Part shown: one piece after another, positions 6,092 through 16,444 of the stretch
Layout of the letters: each line of letters starts with the position of its first letter
Numbering within the stretch: position 1 is the stretch's first letter
Origin: Chryseobacterium indologenes
GTDB lineage: Bacteria; Bacteroidota; Bacteroidia; Flavobacteriales; Weeksellaceae
DNA length: 64,000 bases
Direction: 5' to 3'
NCBI RefSeq assembly: GCF_001295265.1
Contig: NZ_LJOD01000012.1
Location: 62,001-126,000, forward strand
Notes under the pieces: model-generated
What the model was told of the DNA's origin: nothing
What the model saw: the letters and a program-made list of their open reading frames with translations, nothing else
Databases searched by the model: none
Program-made: the position numbers and the translations under genes

Positions 6092-7609
6092 TTACAGCAC
6101 CACTTTTTTAATCATCTGAATTACAGATTTATGGTCTTCCAAAGCATTAAGCACATCGAAAACTTTATCAGACCAGCCTGCAATCAGATATACATCATTT
6201 TTTCTGACATCAAGCGGCTGTATACCGTAACCTCCCAGATCGAAAATATACAGTCTGGCATTGGGAGCAATTTCTTTATACCGGTTCCATAAACTTTCAA
6301 AAGAATCTTGGGTTCCGTTACTGTTCCAAAGCTGAGTATCCGTAAACAACATCACTTTATCTGCTATTTCTCTTGTACTGATCAGGTCTTTAATCACCAG
6401 ATAACCGTTGGTGGAATAACCAACCTCTCCTGCACGCTTGTAAAATTCGTCTACGTTTCTCAGGATACCGCTTTTAGGTACCGGAATTCTTTTCCAGATG
6501 TCTCCGAACATTCCCGTAATAACATTTTTACACTGCGACTGCAGGATCATGGACATTAATAATCCTATATCGTAAAGCAGCACTTTACTTTTTGGTGAAA
6601 CAGGAATCTGCATGGATCCGGAAACATCAGCTGCAATGACCACAGAAGTATCGAAGCCAAAACCTTTGATGTTTTCCGCACTTACTTTCACTGCATTTTC
6701 CAAAGCTTCCAAAACGGATGACGAATATTTTGATTTTGTGTTTTTTAATTCTCTATAAGCCGCCAGAAATCTGAACGGAAGCTGTTTTGAATTTTTTACG
6801 GCTTTTTCATCGGAAAGGTAACGACATATTTTTTCCATAGCCTCTGCTGAGACTTCAGCCTCTAAAATATTTCTCAGGTTCCTCAAAGTAGCCATATAGC
6901 CTAATTTGTTACTGAAAATAAGCTCCTCCCATTTATTTCTGAATGCTGATTTCTTTTCCGCTTCATCCGCAAATTTGGTCTGTCCTAATACGGAAAGTTC
7001 AACTTCCCAGGTATAAGGAACTGTCAATGTACCATTTGCAATTTTATTAAAAACTGCCTGCTGATCTTGATCTTTTGCTTTTGGATGAACCAGAAATAAA
7101 GCATCTTTTAAAGTTACGTCTGTTTTTCGGTTGTATTTAGCAAACTGGTACTCATCAAATCTATTGAAGGATTTTGCAAGACCTTTCTGAATCTGCTTTG
7201 AAAGTTTATTCAGTTTTTTAAGGCCTGCTCTTTCATTCGCTATCTGATAATAGGCCAGTAATTCGGTGATTTCATCGGCTCTCTGAATGACTCCATCTAC
7301 GGTTCTGCTTACAAGGTCTGTCCCGGAAGCTTCCTTGGCCAGTTCTGCTGTCAAAACCATAGGAACTGAGCGCAGGTGCATATTTTTTCTTGCATATACA
7401 GCCAGTTTTGCTACAAATTCAGGATCATTTTTCCTGATCAGTGACTGAATTCTGGTTAGTCTTTCATTCCCTTTCTCGTAAGCTGCATTTGATAGTCCTG
7501 TTGTAACAACAGCACTGTATAATTCTTCGGCAGGGGTTATGGAATAAGCTTTTGCCCCTTCATGGTTCATTACGGATTCCTTTTCTTTTCTTAAAAAATT
7601 AAATTTCAT
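6092..7609 (-). CDS. rsr: Ro60/TROVE-domain RNA-binding protein (Rsr)
   Basis: Bacterial orthologue of the Ro 60-kDa autoantigen. The ring of HEAT-like helices binds the ends of misfolded RNAs and the stem of Y RNAs; in Deinococcus Rsr works with PNPase in RNA decay. The TROVE part spans about residues 15-310. The vWA part follows with a MIDAS motif DVSGS at 328-332 and later TDTQ. Length (505) is typical. It has its own regulon promoter (7669-7708) and lies just upstream of seven Y-RNA-like units, a classical Ro60/Y-RNA arrangement. The start ATG at 7609 is about 55 bases after the -7 box. Confidence 0.95.
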   Translation of the reverse strand: MKFNFLRKEKESVMNHEGAKAYSITPAEELYSAVVTTGLSNAAYEKGNERLTRIQSLIRKNDPEFVAKLAVYARKNMHLRSVPMVLTAELAKEASGTDLVSRTVDGVIQRADEITELLAYYQIANERAGLKKLNKLSKQIQKGLAKSFNRFDEYQFAKYNRKTDVTLKDALFLVHPKAKDQDQQAVFNKIANGTLTVPYTWEVELSVLGQTKFADEAEKKSAFRNKWEELIFSNKLGYMATLRNLRNILEAEVSAEAMEKICRYLSDEKAVKNSKQLPFRFLAAYRELKNTKSKYSSSVLEALENAVKVSAENIKGFGFDTSVVIAADVSGSMQIPVSPKSKVLLYDIGLLMSMILQSQCKNVITGMFGDIWKRIPVPKSGILRNVDEFYKRAGEVGYSTNGYLVIKDLISTREIADKVMLFTDTQLWNSNGTQDSFESLWNRYKEIAPNARLYIFDLGGYGIQPLDVRKNDVYLIAGWSDKVFDVLNALEDHKSVIQMIKKVVL

Positions 7610-7668
7610 GGTTACTGTTTTTACTGTTAAACATAAGGAAAATCAAAAACTGGCTTTCTGATTTCTGA

Positions 7669-7708
7669 TGCAAAGTAAAATCCTTATCGCGCAATGTTTT
7701 TGCGCAGT
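7669..7708 (-). promoter_or_regulatory. Regulon promoter B (Ro60)
   Basis: Half-sites CTGCGCA and TTGCGCG within the 21-bp operator (7688-7708), 13 bases, TTTGCA (7669-7674) preceded by TTAC. Same architecture as sites A, C and D. Confidence 0.85.
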
Positions 7709-7995
7709 ATGCTTTTTTTGTTTTTTTTTTGTTTTTTTGAGATGAAGTTATCAGAGAAAGCATCATTGCACCGATACACGGATTTTTTATTTTTAAATTG
7801 CCCGCAGATTAGGCAGATAAGCAGATTTTTTCTTCAGCAATAAGTAAAAGTTAAAAGTTACTAAAAACCAATAATGGATTTACTGCTTTTAATGATATAC
7901 AATTCATCTATTATTCATTTTATCTAAAAGAATGGTTAATACCTGCTTTTCACCGTTACATTAACTAGTTTTGTTTCTATTAAAAATCAGTAATA
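7709..7995. other. Divergent intergenic region between Ro60 and VOC genes
   Basis: AT-rich, with poly-T next to the operator. TAGTTTTG at 7966-7973 (plus strand) is a plausible -7 box for the VOC gene. No other feature seen. Confidence 0.4.
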
Positions 7996-8451
7996 ATGAT
8001 CAAAGGATTATATGAAACTCATGTTCAGGTAAGTAACCTGGAGAATGCGATCCGGTTTTATACGGAAATACTGGGATTAAAGCTGGCTCATAGGGATGAG
8101 ACACGCCCTATTGCATTTCTGTGGATTGGGGAAAGAAAAGAATTTATGCTGGGGTTATGGGAACAAAAAGAGAATCTCCAGACGAGACATTTTGCTTTTT
8201 CCAGCAGTAAAGAAGATATTTTGAATTATTCGGTGGAGTTTTTAAAAAAGAAAGACCTTAAGCCTTACAATTTTCTGAAAGACGGAATTGATAAACCTAT
8301 GGTTTTTGCATGGATGCCGGCTCTGGCAATTTATTTTAATGATCCTGACGGAAATCAGCTTGAATTTATTTCTATACTGGAAGGCGAAGGAAGGCCTGAA
8401 CTGGGCGTGATTTCTTATGAAGAATGGCTAGAAACACAGCAACCAGCCTGA
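7996..8451 (+). CDS. VOC (glyoxalase/bleomycin-resistance fold) protein
   Basis: 151 residues, one vicinal-oxygen-chelate domain with two beta-alpha-beta-beta-beta units. The first is ETHVQVSNLENAIRFYTEILGL and the second ends in IYFNDPDGNQLEFI. Candidate metal ligands are the His at the start of the first unit and the Glu in LEFI. Such proteins are small-molecule dioxygenases, lyases or resistance proteins, and the substrate cannot be told. It is a single gene on the opposite strand to the Ro60 locus. Confidence 0.85.
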   Translation: MIKGLYETHVQVSNLENAIRFYTEILGLKLAHRDETRPIAFLWIGERKEFMLGLWEQKENLQTRHFAFSSSKEDILNYSVEFLKKKDLKPYNFLKDGIDKPMVFAWMPALAIYFNDPDGNQLEFISILEGEGRPELGVISYEEWLETQQPA

Positions 8452-8613
8452 GTTGAAAATATGGAAGAAGGAAGATTGAAGTTACTTCCGGTTTATTGAA
8501 GGGAATTGTAAAATGGAATGATCTTAAATAACCTTCAAAATTCCCTTTTCCGGTTTTCCAATTCTGGTCCGTCAAAATCAGAAATTCTAATCCCCGGACT
8601 GAATTTACTAAAA

Positions 8614-8642
8614 TAAAAAAACAGACTGCTATTCAATCTGTT
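8614..8642 (-). terminator. Intrinsic terminator after the SWIM gene
   Basis: Minus strand AACAGA, 11-base loop, TCTGTT, then a T-run, just downstream of the stop at 8653. Confidence 0.75.
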
Positions 8643-8652
8643 CTTTGCTTTT

Positions 8653-9999
8653 TCAGGAAATCTGTATTATTTTTTTTACGGCCAGCATATGTCTGCACGG
8701 GCCTCTTTCTCCCTGGTATTTACTGAACCATTCACAGGTACATCTCTCTTTTTCCTCTTCAAGAATAACGGTATGATGCACACCACTCCCCTGTACACGG
8801 GCTTCTGTTCTTGTAGCATTGCTGTTCAGAATTTCCACTTTGCCTTCATCAATCAGTTTCTGGGCATTTTTCATCCTTGGATTCAGACTCATGATACGGC
8901 TGAGCCTGAATGGCAATCTGCGGTAGAAGAATCCATTGTCATCAAGGTCATACCCCAGTAATCCCATTGCCGCTAATCTCCCTGTAAGATTTTGTGTTTT
9001 TTCAAGGCTGATATTTTCGCCTAAAGCAAAAGCTGAAGGATTGAAGGATTGATTGGCATAAGCATATTTATCCAAAGCATCAATCCACTCATCAGAGACT
9101 TCACTGATGAGGCTGTCCAGTACAGCTCCTTCTCCTGAAAATCCCCTCCAGCATTCTCTTGACAATGAAAAGCTGAACCTGATGTTTCCTATATAGAGCT
9201 GCCATGTTGTAGAATGCATGTCTGCATGTGCAAAAACCTTCATCTGATCAATATAAGGCAGTAGAGGCTCAAGCAGACGTAACCTGTGAAGGCCCCCAAC
9301 ACACACTGAATCTGCCGATTTTACCGGTGAAAACATGGGTTTATTTCCTCTAACGATCAGATAATAATCCGATTTTACAATTCCTTTGGGTATTCCCCTG
9401 AACAGCTGCTGCGTCTGGATCTTATTGAAATTGTAAAGGTTCTCCGATTCTGAAAGATAGATCTGAACGGTACTCAAACCTTTAATCCATTTAACAGGCA
9501 ACGGTACTTTTCTCTCCACTATTTTCTCTTCTTCCTTGTAAAGCCCCATTTCTTTTTCTCCAACAGAGAGCATGATCTTTTCATTGGGACGGATGCTTCC
9601 TAAGGCAGTAATCATGGGCTGATTAAAGTCTACATTGGTGGTTCCGTTTTCCAGAAATTCTCCATCCAGACCATCCGGTAATACATCAACTCTTGCATAT
9701 ACTCCCGCACAGTGAGAAAATCCTTCAAAGCGAAGACGTCCGTTCCCGACAGTAACAATAGGATCTTTAAGCATAGCCATCTGAAACGGTGACAGATTAA
9801 AACTGGATTTCACAATATTGGAAAGTGCAATCAGACATCTGGCCAGAATAAATGGCTGGCTGACATTTCCCCAGAAAAAGCAGGGCGCGTCTGTTTTTTT
9901 CTGAATCTCACTGTATCTTGCCAGAAAGAGTTCTTCAGAAATATCTTTTTTTACCAGAGACGAAGGTCTATGATAGTTGTAAGTAAGCATATCTTCCAT
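8653..9999 (-). CDS. SWIM zinc-finger protein
   Basis: 448 residues. The C terminus carries a SWIM motif, CTC, a spacer, then CRH (about residues 421-440), a zinc-binding module that binds DNA, RNA or proteins. The long N-terminal part has no recognised fold. It is the last gene of a three-gene unit after two DUF6493-like proteins, with only 3 bases between genes, so it is cotranscribed. In E. coli a SWIM protein (YehQ) sits with a MoxR ATPase and vWA protein, and this genome has a MoxR/vWA operon at 34-42 kb, though not adjacent. Function is unknown. Confidence 0.85.
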   Translation of the reverse strand: MEDMLTYNYHRPSSLVKKDISEELFLARYSEIQKKTDAPCFFWGNVSQPFILARCLIALSNIVKSSFNLSPFQMAMLKDPIVTVGNGRLRFEGFSHCAGVYARVDVLPDGLDGEFLENGTTNVDFNQPMITALGSIRPNEKIMLSVGEKEMGLYKEEEKIVERKVPLPVKWIKGLSTVQIYLSESENLYNFNKIQTQQLFRGIPKGIVKSDYYLIVRGNKPMFSPVKSADSVCVGGLHRLRLLEPLLPYIDQMKVFAHADMHSTTWQLYIGNIRFSFSLSRECWRGFSGEGAVLDSLISEVSDEWIDALDKYAYANQSFNPSAFALGENISLEKTQNLTGRLAAMGLLGYDLDDNGFFYRRLPFRLSRIMSLNPRMKNAQKLIDEGKVEILNSNATRTEARVQGSGVHHTVILEEEKERCTCEWFSKYQGERGPCRHMLAVKKIIQIS

Positions 10000-10002
10000 A
10001 AT

Positions 10003-12696
10003 TTATTTTTTTAGAAGAAGATTGCAGATTTTTTTCAGACTGGAATTTTCTTTCCAGCCGTCAAGTTTGTTTTTTAAGTTTTCATTGACTTCTGACTGAT
10101 TTAAAGACAGAACCTCATAATATATATCTAATATTCTTTTAAGATTGGTAACGGGAGCATCCATCTTCAGCAGGATATGAACGGTTAATTCTTCAAGAGC
10201 CAGATTGTGGTCTCTGCTGACATTCAGCATCTGATGCTGCACCAGGTCTGTAAATCGTTTTACAGGGGCCCATTCCAGTTTTTCATGGAGACCGATTACT
10301 TCTCCAAGACGTTTATTATCCATTACTTTATAAGAGACATGTTCCACCCATATTTCCGCAGCTGTACCACGGATTACCTTATCTCCGTTAAGGAATATTG
10401 TTCCCAGAAAGAGCATACTCATATCATCCAAAGGCTTTTTCAGCTCATGGAGCGCCTGTGTTGCGTTCAGAACCAGCCCTCTTTCGTACACTTCTGCTAT
10501 CCCTGAATAATACAGGCAGGTTTTTATTATTTTCGCCAGTATATTTCCGGGGGTATTAGGAAAGCTCCAGATAAAGAACGGAATTTCAGAAAATGAAGCC
10601 TGCTCCGCTATGACATACTCCAGAAACAGCTGGTGTTCTTTTTTTTCAAAATGATATTTTGGAATTTTTATATCAAGTTCCACCGGATAGTATGAGTTTT
10701 TTCCACTGTCAATGGTCTTCCAGCTATATACCCCGGAAAGAAACTCCTGAGGAATGTTATCATATCCAAAGTCTTTAAATTCTTTAAAAACAGTTTGCGG
10801 AGAACGTGTAATACCTGCTGTCATCCACCATGCAGGATGTTCAAATTTTCCCTGAGGGGCTGCATTTTTACTTAAAAAGAAAAGCAGCAGATCTTTATAC
10901 TCACCTTTTAGCCTGCCTGCCAGCTGTAATGCTTCAGCGGTTCTTTCCAGTGAACAGCGCTGCAATGCCAGCTGCACATCCATAGGATCAGGGTCTGTCC
11001 CTTTCTTCTGGTATATTTCAAACCTCTCAACCAGCGTCACAGGAGATATCCAGCATGGCGCATGGGTTGTAGTGGAAAGTAACGGTATCTGATCTCCCGA
11101 TTTGATCTTCCGGAAAGCATGGATGGCAATCTGTAAAAATGGCTTCATCGCCAGCCCACCTACCACAAGATCTTCAAGAGGTACCAATTTTTTCTGATAG
11201 CTTGAATAAACTTCTCTTGTGGCTTCATCCTCGCGTGTTCTGGCATATATTTTTTCCAGATTTTTAAGCTGTACGGGATATTTTTCCAATAAGGAGAGGC
11301 CATAGTTAATGATCAGGTTACACAATATAACATTGAAATAAGGAACTTCCCATTTTGCAATAGTTTTACAGGCTTTTTGAAAAACTGGTTCAAACAGCTT
11401 TACCGATTCTGCATCTGCTTCTCCTGCAAAACGAACCATTCCTGCTATTGCCAGATCATGGTAATAGGTTCCGGGATTTTCAATAGCCTGGGGAAGGAAA
11501 AACATAAGGTCCTCGAAGTTTCCGGGAGCCTGAAGCTTTACATCTTCACTAATTAGCTCTAAGGTTTCAACCCTTACCTCATCCAGCTCCTGATATTTAT
11601 CGTCTATAAATAGTGCTAATAAAGGTTTAACATTAGCCAGAATATTATCTGAATAATGGGATAAAGCTTCTTTTATCCCTTCAGAAACAGGAATATATTT
11701 ATAAATAATTTTAGCTGCTTTGGATTGTATGCTTTCATCTTTGCTCACAAATGCCGCACTCAACGCCATTCCGAGATCTTCTGTACCCGATTTCTTCTTC
11801 TGAAGGATTTTTTCTGTTACGGAAAGGCTGGACGTAACTACGGTTTTGATCTCTGAGCTTAATAAGTTCGGAAGGAAGTGTGAAAATTCGGAGGTTTTAA
11901 ATTCCGGGTCAGCCACTATTTTTTTCAGATGAACAAGAATGGTATTGACTGCTTTTGACTGCAGGGAAGCCAGGCCGGCCAGCAATTCATCCTGAAGCAT
12001 AAGCAGTTCGTCATGAGTGGGTTTCAGGGCATTGAATGCCTCCATGAACCATCCTGTCACATTTTTATTAAAATTTCTGTTGGCCGACAGAAGACATTCT
12101 TTAAGAAATCTTTTTCGGTCAATTTTATTTTTGGCTACCAGTTTCTGCACCAGAGGAAGCCATTCTTTATAAAAAGGAAGTGATTTGGAAGGAAATTCAC
12201 ACAGATACCAAAAATGGGTTTCCAGTGTTTCCGGAGATTTTTCCAGATCAGATGGCTGATTACTCAGATGATACCCCAGCAGCTCAGGAGTGGGCTGTAC
12301 GTAACCTTTTTCTGCCCAACCTAAAATATCCTGATAGTTAAATGCTGTAAATTCAGCTTCTACAGAGGCGTTGATAAAGTCAGAGAACCAGCTTGGACAG
12401 CCCCATTCTAATATTTCATCCGTCTGTTCTTTATCATTGAAAAAGCTCCAGTAATTTTTACCGTAATGTTTCTGATCCATACAGACAAATGATGCTATAT
12501 CTATAATGGAATGCTGATCTGCAGAACCTGCGGTGTGGTAGGAGTTCTTCGTCATTACGATCTTGTTGATCTCCCGGTCCAGTTTTTTTATGGTAGGAAT
12601 CAGTGCTTTTCTTTCTTCAGCGGTAAGCTGTTTCAAAAAAGGAATAATCTCATGTTTTTTTTCCTCATTAAGAATCTCATAAAGTCTTTCTTTCAT
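10003..12696 (-). CDS. Large HEAT-like DUF6493-type protein, copy 2
   Basis: 897 residues, soluble, built of repeated amphipathic helices. The opening (LKQLTAEERKALIPTIKKLDREI) and several internal blocks match the neighbouring 848-residue protein. I recognise the pair as the DUF6493 type found beside SWIM proteins in Bacteroidota. It overlaps the upstream paralogue by 20 bases, suggesting translational coupling. No catalytic motif is visible, so a scaffold role is the best guess. Confidence 0.8.
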   Translation of the reverse strand: MKERLYEILNEEKKHEIIPFLKQLTAEERKALIPTIKKLDREINKIVMTKNSYHTAGSADQHSIIDIASFVCMDQKHYGKNYWSFFNDKEQTDEILEWGCPSWFSDFINASVEAEFTAFNYQDILGWAEKGYVQPTPELLGYHLSNQPSDLEKSPETLETHFWYLCEFPSKSLPFYKEWLPLVQKLVAKNKIDRKRFLKECLLSANRNFNKNVTGWFMEAFNALKPTHDELLMLQDELLAGLASLQSKAVNTILVHLKKIVADPEFKTSEFSHFLPNLLSSEIKTVVTSSLSVTEKILQKKKSGTEDLGMALSAAFVSKDESIQSKAAKIIYKYIPVSEGIKEALSHYSDNILANVKPLLALFIDDKYQELDEVRVETLELISEDVKLQAPGNFEDLMFFLPQAIENPGTYYHDLAIAGMVRFAGEADAESVKLFEPVFQKACKTIAKWEVPYFNVILCNLIINYGLSLLEKYPVQLKNLEKIYARTREDEATREVYSSYQKKLVPLEDLVVGGLAMKPFLQIAIHAFRKIKSGDQIPLLSTTTHAPCWISPVTLVERFEIYQKKGTDPDPMDVQLALQRCSLERTAEALQLAGRLKGEYKDLLLFFLSKNAAPQGKFEHPAWWMTAGITRSPQTVFKEFKDFGYDNIPQEFLSGVYSWKTIDSGKNSYYPVELDIKIPKYHFEKKEHQLFLEYVIAEQASFSEIPFFIWSFPNTPGNILAKIIKTCLYYSGIAEVYERGLVLNATQALHELKKPLDDMSMLFLGTIFLNGDKVIRGTAAEIWVEHVSYKVMDNKRLGEVIGLHEKLEWAPVKRFTDLVQHQMLNVSRDHNLALEELTVHILLKMDAPVTNLKRILDIYYEVLSLNQSEVNENLKNKLDGWKENSSLKKICNLLLKK

Positions 12697-15223
12697 TTGT
12701 TTTTAATTTGATAATAATTTTTTTCAGGTTATTTTCGTTTTTCCACTCTTCAAGCCTTTTAATCACTATTGCATCGGTTTCCGACTGGTTGAGCTGCAGG
12801 AGTTCATAGTAGAATTCAAGCAGCTTTTTAAGGTTAAAAACCGGGTGATTTATTTCCCTGAGAATGGCTGTCAATAGTTTTTCAAAAGCATGATTATGAC
12901 TGGTACTCAGATTGATAAAATCGTTAAGTCCATCAGCCAGTCTTTTCACGGGAGCCAGCCCGGATCTGAGCATTTCTCCGATTAGGATTCCCACAGCAGA
13001 TGCATCAAAATCATCAGAAACTATCTTATAAATAAGTGCTTCAAAAGCCGTACCACAAAGGGTTTTATCCTTATTAAGAAGTGCTGCCGACAGGAATAAA
13101 TAATGAACCGGCTGAAAAGGCAGATCCAGCTTCATCCAGGCGTCCAGTAATTCGGTATTTCCTCTGAGGTCATAATGATAGACTACATTGGAAAGTGTTT
13201 CATTGTATTTTTTTGCAAAAACAGATCCCGTAAAGTAAGGAGCTGTATACAGAACAGGAATCAGATCCTCATGATATATTCCATGGTAGGAATTGAACAG
13301 ATAATCCAGTAATGAAGCATTTTCCGGAATCTCTTTCTGATTTTCGATATTGAAGATCAGCTCCGGAACCTCTTCTGCCTGGTTCCATTTATAAAATTTT
13401 CTGGTTCCGGTTTTCCAGGTGAAACGTCCTTCCAGATAGATATTTTCGTATATATTTTTATAATAATCAGGGTTAAAGACCGGATCCAGAAGCTGGCAAT
13501 AGTTTTCATCCAGATGTTTTTCTGCATATGCCAGGGCTTCATCAAGATTCTCTTTTTTTATTTTGAGCACTGCTCTTTGCAGGTCAAAAGGCATCGGTTT
13601 TACCCCCTGATCCTGATAGATTTTCAGTTTATCAGTCAGTACCCGGATACTGATCCAGCATGGCGTATGGTCAGGAACGGAAAGCAGAGGAAGTTTTTTC
13701 CCCTGTTTTAATAATTCAAAAATATCCAGCAGAAAACGATGGTACGCTTTAAAAACCAATGGGGTACGTTTTCCTGCCCAATTTTCCAAAGCAGGAAATT
13801 CTTTCCTGGCTTCATACAATACGGGCGATACTTTTTGCTGTCTCATGAGAGCATAACTGATAAAAAATGTTGCCAGCAAATGATGCATACCTTCTCCGTT
13901 TTTCCTTTTCAAAGCAGCTTTGAAGGCTGGTTCCAGCTGTTTCCAATGTTCTTCATTAATCTCTGTACCGAATCTCATTACTGCATCTAAAAACAGATCA
14001 AAATAGCAATGTTCGTTTTTGATAAATGCCTGTGGAGCAAAAAATATAAAATCACTGATTGTTTTGATAGGCTCAATGGTCTCCGGCACATGCCATGCTG
14101 ATATTTCACGGTTGCCCTCATCAGCTATATCCATATTGTTCTTTGCAGGCAGAAATTTTTTCAATATGCCACCTGCGTCTGTAAGAAATGATTCTGAATA
14201 GCAATGGACTGCCTCCTGAATTTTACAGGATGATGCATCTGCATACTTCGCAATTATTTTAGCGGCTTTAGTTTGTACGGCAGCATCTTTATTCAGAAAT
14301 ACAGGCATTACCCGCAGAGAGATTTCTTCGCGCAGTTCCGCATTATTTTTAGCTATTTTTTCTGTTATCTGAAGGAACGCATTTAAAATATTTTTCCCCG
14401 GAAGGCTGGTCAGTATTTCTGCGGATTTAAGGAAATCATCAGTTTTAAAGCCCGGCTCAGTACTCACCTTACTTATCATTTTCAATACAGGAACAAAGAG
14501 TGATTGCTGGGGTAGCTGAAAAATTAAGAACAGCTCCTCCTGAAGTTTTAAAATTTCACCGGAAGAAGGTTCAAGATAAGAAAACAACTCCAGGAACCAA
14601 GTATTATGTTCTTTGGAAAAATTATGGTTTACTGCCTGAAGACTGGATTTCAATATTCTGAAACGATTGATCGTGTTTTCCAGGATAAGCTGTTTCAGGA
14701 TCTCTTTCCAGTTTCTTCGGTGACCATTGTAAGTAATTTCGGTCTTATATTCAAACATAAGCCATAGGTGAATTTCCAGTGTTTCCGGATGTGCTGAAAA
14801 AAGTTCTTCTTTGCTATAACCGGAAACCAGTGACTCTGCAAGAAGTTCTGCCAGAATTTCGTTATTCAGAACGCAATAGCCTTTCTGCATCCATTCCAGT
14901 GCTTTAAGATAGCCTATATTCGTTAGAAAGGTATAACTGTTCCCTATCCAGTCCGGAACGTATGAATTGAAAAGTTCATCCACAAGATGGGTCGGAATAG
15001 CATAATACCCCGGAGAAAGTTTTTCATATTCTTCTTTAGTTTTACTGCACGCCAAAGCAGTGAGCACAGAAATATGATTATGGCCCCAGTTTTTGTTTAA
15101 AGATTTCTTTAAAACAGCTGCAATTTCTCTCTTTTCTTTTATGGTAAGCTTTGTAAGAAAAGGAACGATTTCTTTGATTTTAAAATTCAAATAAATCTTC
15201 TTAAATTCTTCTTCAATAAGCAT
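12677..15223 (-). CDS. Large HEAT-like DUF6493-type protein, copy 1
   Basis: 848 residues, first gene of the SWIM unit. It shares with its neighbour the N-terminal pattern PFLTKLTIKEKREI, the block HTPCWISIRVL (HAPCWISPVTL in copy 2) and a C-terminal LKKLLEFYYELLQLNQSE (KRILDIYYEVLSLNQSE in copy 2), so the two arose by tandem duplication. The protein is helical with no membrane segments. No regulon promoter of the type seen at Ro60 precedes it. Confidence 0.8.
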   Translation of the reverse strand: MLIEEEFKKIYLNFKIKEIVPFLTKLTIKEKREIAAVLKKSLNKNWGHNHISVLTALACSKTKEEYEKLSPGYYAIPTHLVDELFNSYVPDWIGNSYTFLTNIGYLKALEWMQKGYCVLNNEILAELLAESLVSGYSKEELFSAHPETLEIHLWLMFEYKTEITYNGHRRNWKEILKQLILENTINRFRILKSSLQAVNHNFSKEHNTWFLELFSYLEPSSGEILKLQEELFLIFQLPQQSLFVPVLKMISKVSTEPGFKTDDFLKSAEILTSLPGKNILNAFLQITEKIAKNNAELREEISLRVMPVFLNKDAAVQTKAAKIIAKYADASSCKIQEAVHCYSESFLTDAGGILKKFLPAKNNMDIADEGNREISAWHVPETIEPIKTISDFIFFAPQAFIKNEHCYFDLFLDAVMRFGTEINEEHWKQLEPAFKAALKRKNGEGMHHLLATFFISYALMRQQKVSPVLYEARKEFPALENWAGKRTPLVFKAYHRFLLDIFELLKQGKKLPLLSVPDHTPCWISIRVLTDKLKIYQDQGVKPMPFDLQRAVLKIKKENLDEALAYAEKHLDENYCQLLDPVFNPDYYKNIYENIYLEGRFTWKTGTRKFYKWNQAEEVPELIFNIENQKEIPENASLLDYLFNSYHGIYHEDLIPVLYTAPYFTGSVFAKKYNETLSNVVYHYDLRGNTELLDAWMKLDLPFQPVHYLFLSAALLNKDKTLCGTAFEALIYKIVSDDFDASAVGILIGEMLRSGLAPVKRLADGLNDFINLSTSHNHAFEKLLTAILREINHPVFNLKKLLEFYYELLQLNQSETDAIVIKRLEEWKNENNLKKIIIKLKTNERKTL

Positions 15224-15379
15224 AATTCCAATCTTGGGGGACTAAAATAACAAAAATTGGAAAGCGAATAAAAAATTATCCCTTTAAAGTGAGTTTTTTA
15301 ACAAAATTTTATACTTTTAGAAGCTACTTAGTCTGAATTTCAGCATAAAAAACTAAAACACATCCCATTTTATTAAAAT

Positions 15380-15417
15380 AAATCCACATTTTAACAATAA
15401 CTAAGAATGTGGATTTA
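15380..15417. terminator. Inverted repeat between DUF6493 gene and recombinase
   Basis: AAATCCACATT and AATGTGGATTT flank a 15-base loop. It could terminate transcription or be a recombination-related palindrome; it lies just after the recombinase stop codon. Confidence 0.45.
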
Positions 15418-15444
15418 TAAGAAAATTTTTACATAAAAAAGACT

Positions 15445-16371
15445 TTATCTTAAAGCTTTAAACATCTGCTCAATAGCTTTCTTTTTCTGTTCCATATTAG
15501 GATGTACATAAAGATTAAGTGTTGTGCTGATGTTGGAATGCCCCAAAAGAACACTTACCGTCTTATAATCACAATTGCTTTCGATACATCTTGTGGCAAA
15601 GCTGTGTCTTAAACCATGAAACTTAAGCTCCGGCATTCCCAGATCTTTCATAAGTTTTTTGTAATAGCTGCGGTAAGTTCGCGGTTCTGTGGGTTGGGCA
15701 TCATTCGTCAAAACAAAAAATAATGGATTAACAATTTTTTTGAAAGGCTTAAGAATTCTCAGGAGGTCTTTACTGATTGGTATTTCACGGATAGAATTTT
15801 TAGTTTTTGGGGTATCAAGAATGAGTTCAGTTCTTCTGTTTCCGTCTTCAATCATATAGATCCGCTGAATGGTTCTGTTAACACTGATTACACCGCTATC
15901 GGTATCAATATCCTGCCAGGTTAATGCACAGATTTCTCCGATCCTCATGCCGGCACTCAGGCAGATGTAAACGCCTAAATTCCTAAACGTAAAATGTTCC
16001 TGAATATAGTTCATAATTTTCTTCTGATCTGACCGGCTCAGTACTTCAATATTATGTTTTTCTCTTTCTGTAGGAAACTGAATATCGAAAGGTGTATACT
16101 CCAGCCATTTGTTTTTTGCCCCGAATTTGAGAATCATTTTCAGGACAATCAGAATATCTTTAATTGTTTTCTGGCTCAGCCCGGCTTCCAGCTTCTGAAA
16201 AACAAAGGCCTGTACATCAGCCTCCTCTATCCCATCTTTAGCTCCAAATACCGGTAATAAATGGTTTTCTATCAGCAGCATATACGCTGAGAAACTGGAT
16301 TTTTTCACATACTGCTTTTTATCTGCTTTCCACAGATCAATAACTTCAGAAAGTTGTTTCTGTTCCTTCAT
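15445..16371 (-). CDS. Tyrosine recombinase (XerC/D-like), likely hsdS invertase
   Basis: 308 residues. A SAM-like core-binding domain (about 10-95) precedes the catalytic domain with Arg in GMRIGEICAL, HGLRHSFATR (His-x-x-Arg), LLGHSNISTTLNLY (His and the nucleophilic Tyr). It lies beside a type I hsdS region that contains inverted-repeat-flanked silent hsdS cassettes. Such neighbouring recombinases invert specificity genes in other Bacteroidota. It could also be a remnant integrase, but no attachment site or prophage is present. Confidence 0.88.
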   Translation of the reverse strand: MKEQKQLSEVIDLWKADKKQYVKKSSFSAYMLLIENHLLPVFGAKDGIEEADVQAFVFQKLEAGLSQKTIKDILIVLKMILKFGAKNKWLEYTPFDIQFPTEREKHNIEVLSRSDQKKIMNYIQEHFTFRNLGVYICLSAGMRIGEICALTWQDIDTDSGVISVNRTIQRIYMIEDGNRRTELILDTPKTKNSIREIPISKDLLRILKPFKKIVNPLFFVLTNDAQPTEPRTYRSYYKKLMKDLGMPELKFHGLRHSFATRCIESNCDYKTVSVLLGHSNISTTLNLYVHPNMEQKKKAIEQMFKALR

Positions 16372-16444
16372 AATAATTTAAGTTTTTAAAATCCAAAGGA
16401 AAGTAATTAAGGATAAATAATCTTTACGATTTTTTTGAGTCAAG

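Noticed and set aside
15445..16371. Prophage or integrative element integrase
   Set aside because: No phage genes, no tRNA attachment site and no direct repeats flank it; the inverted hsdS repeats explain it better.
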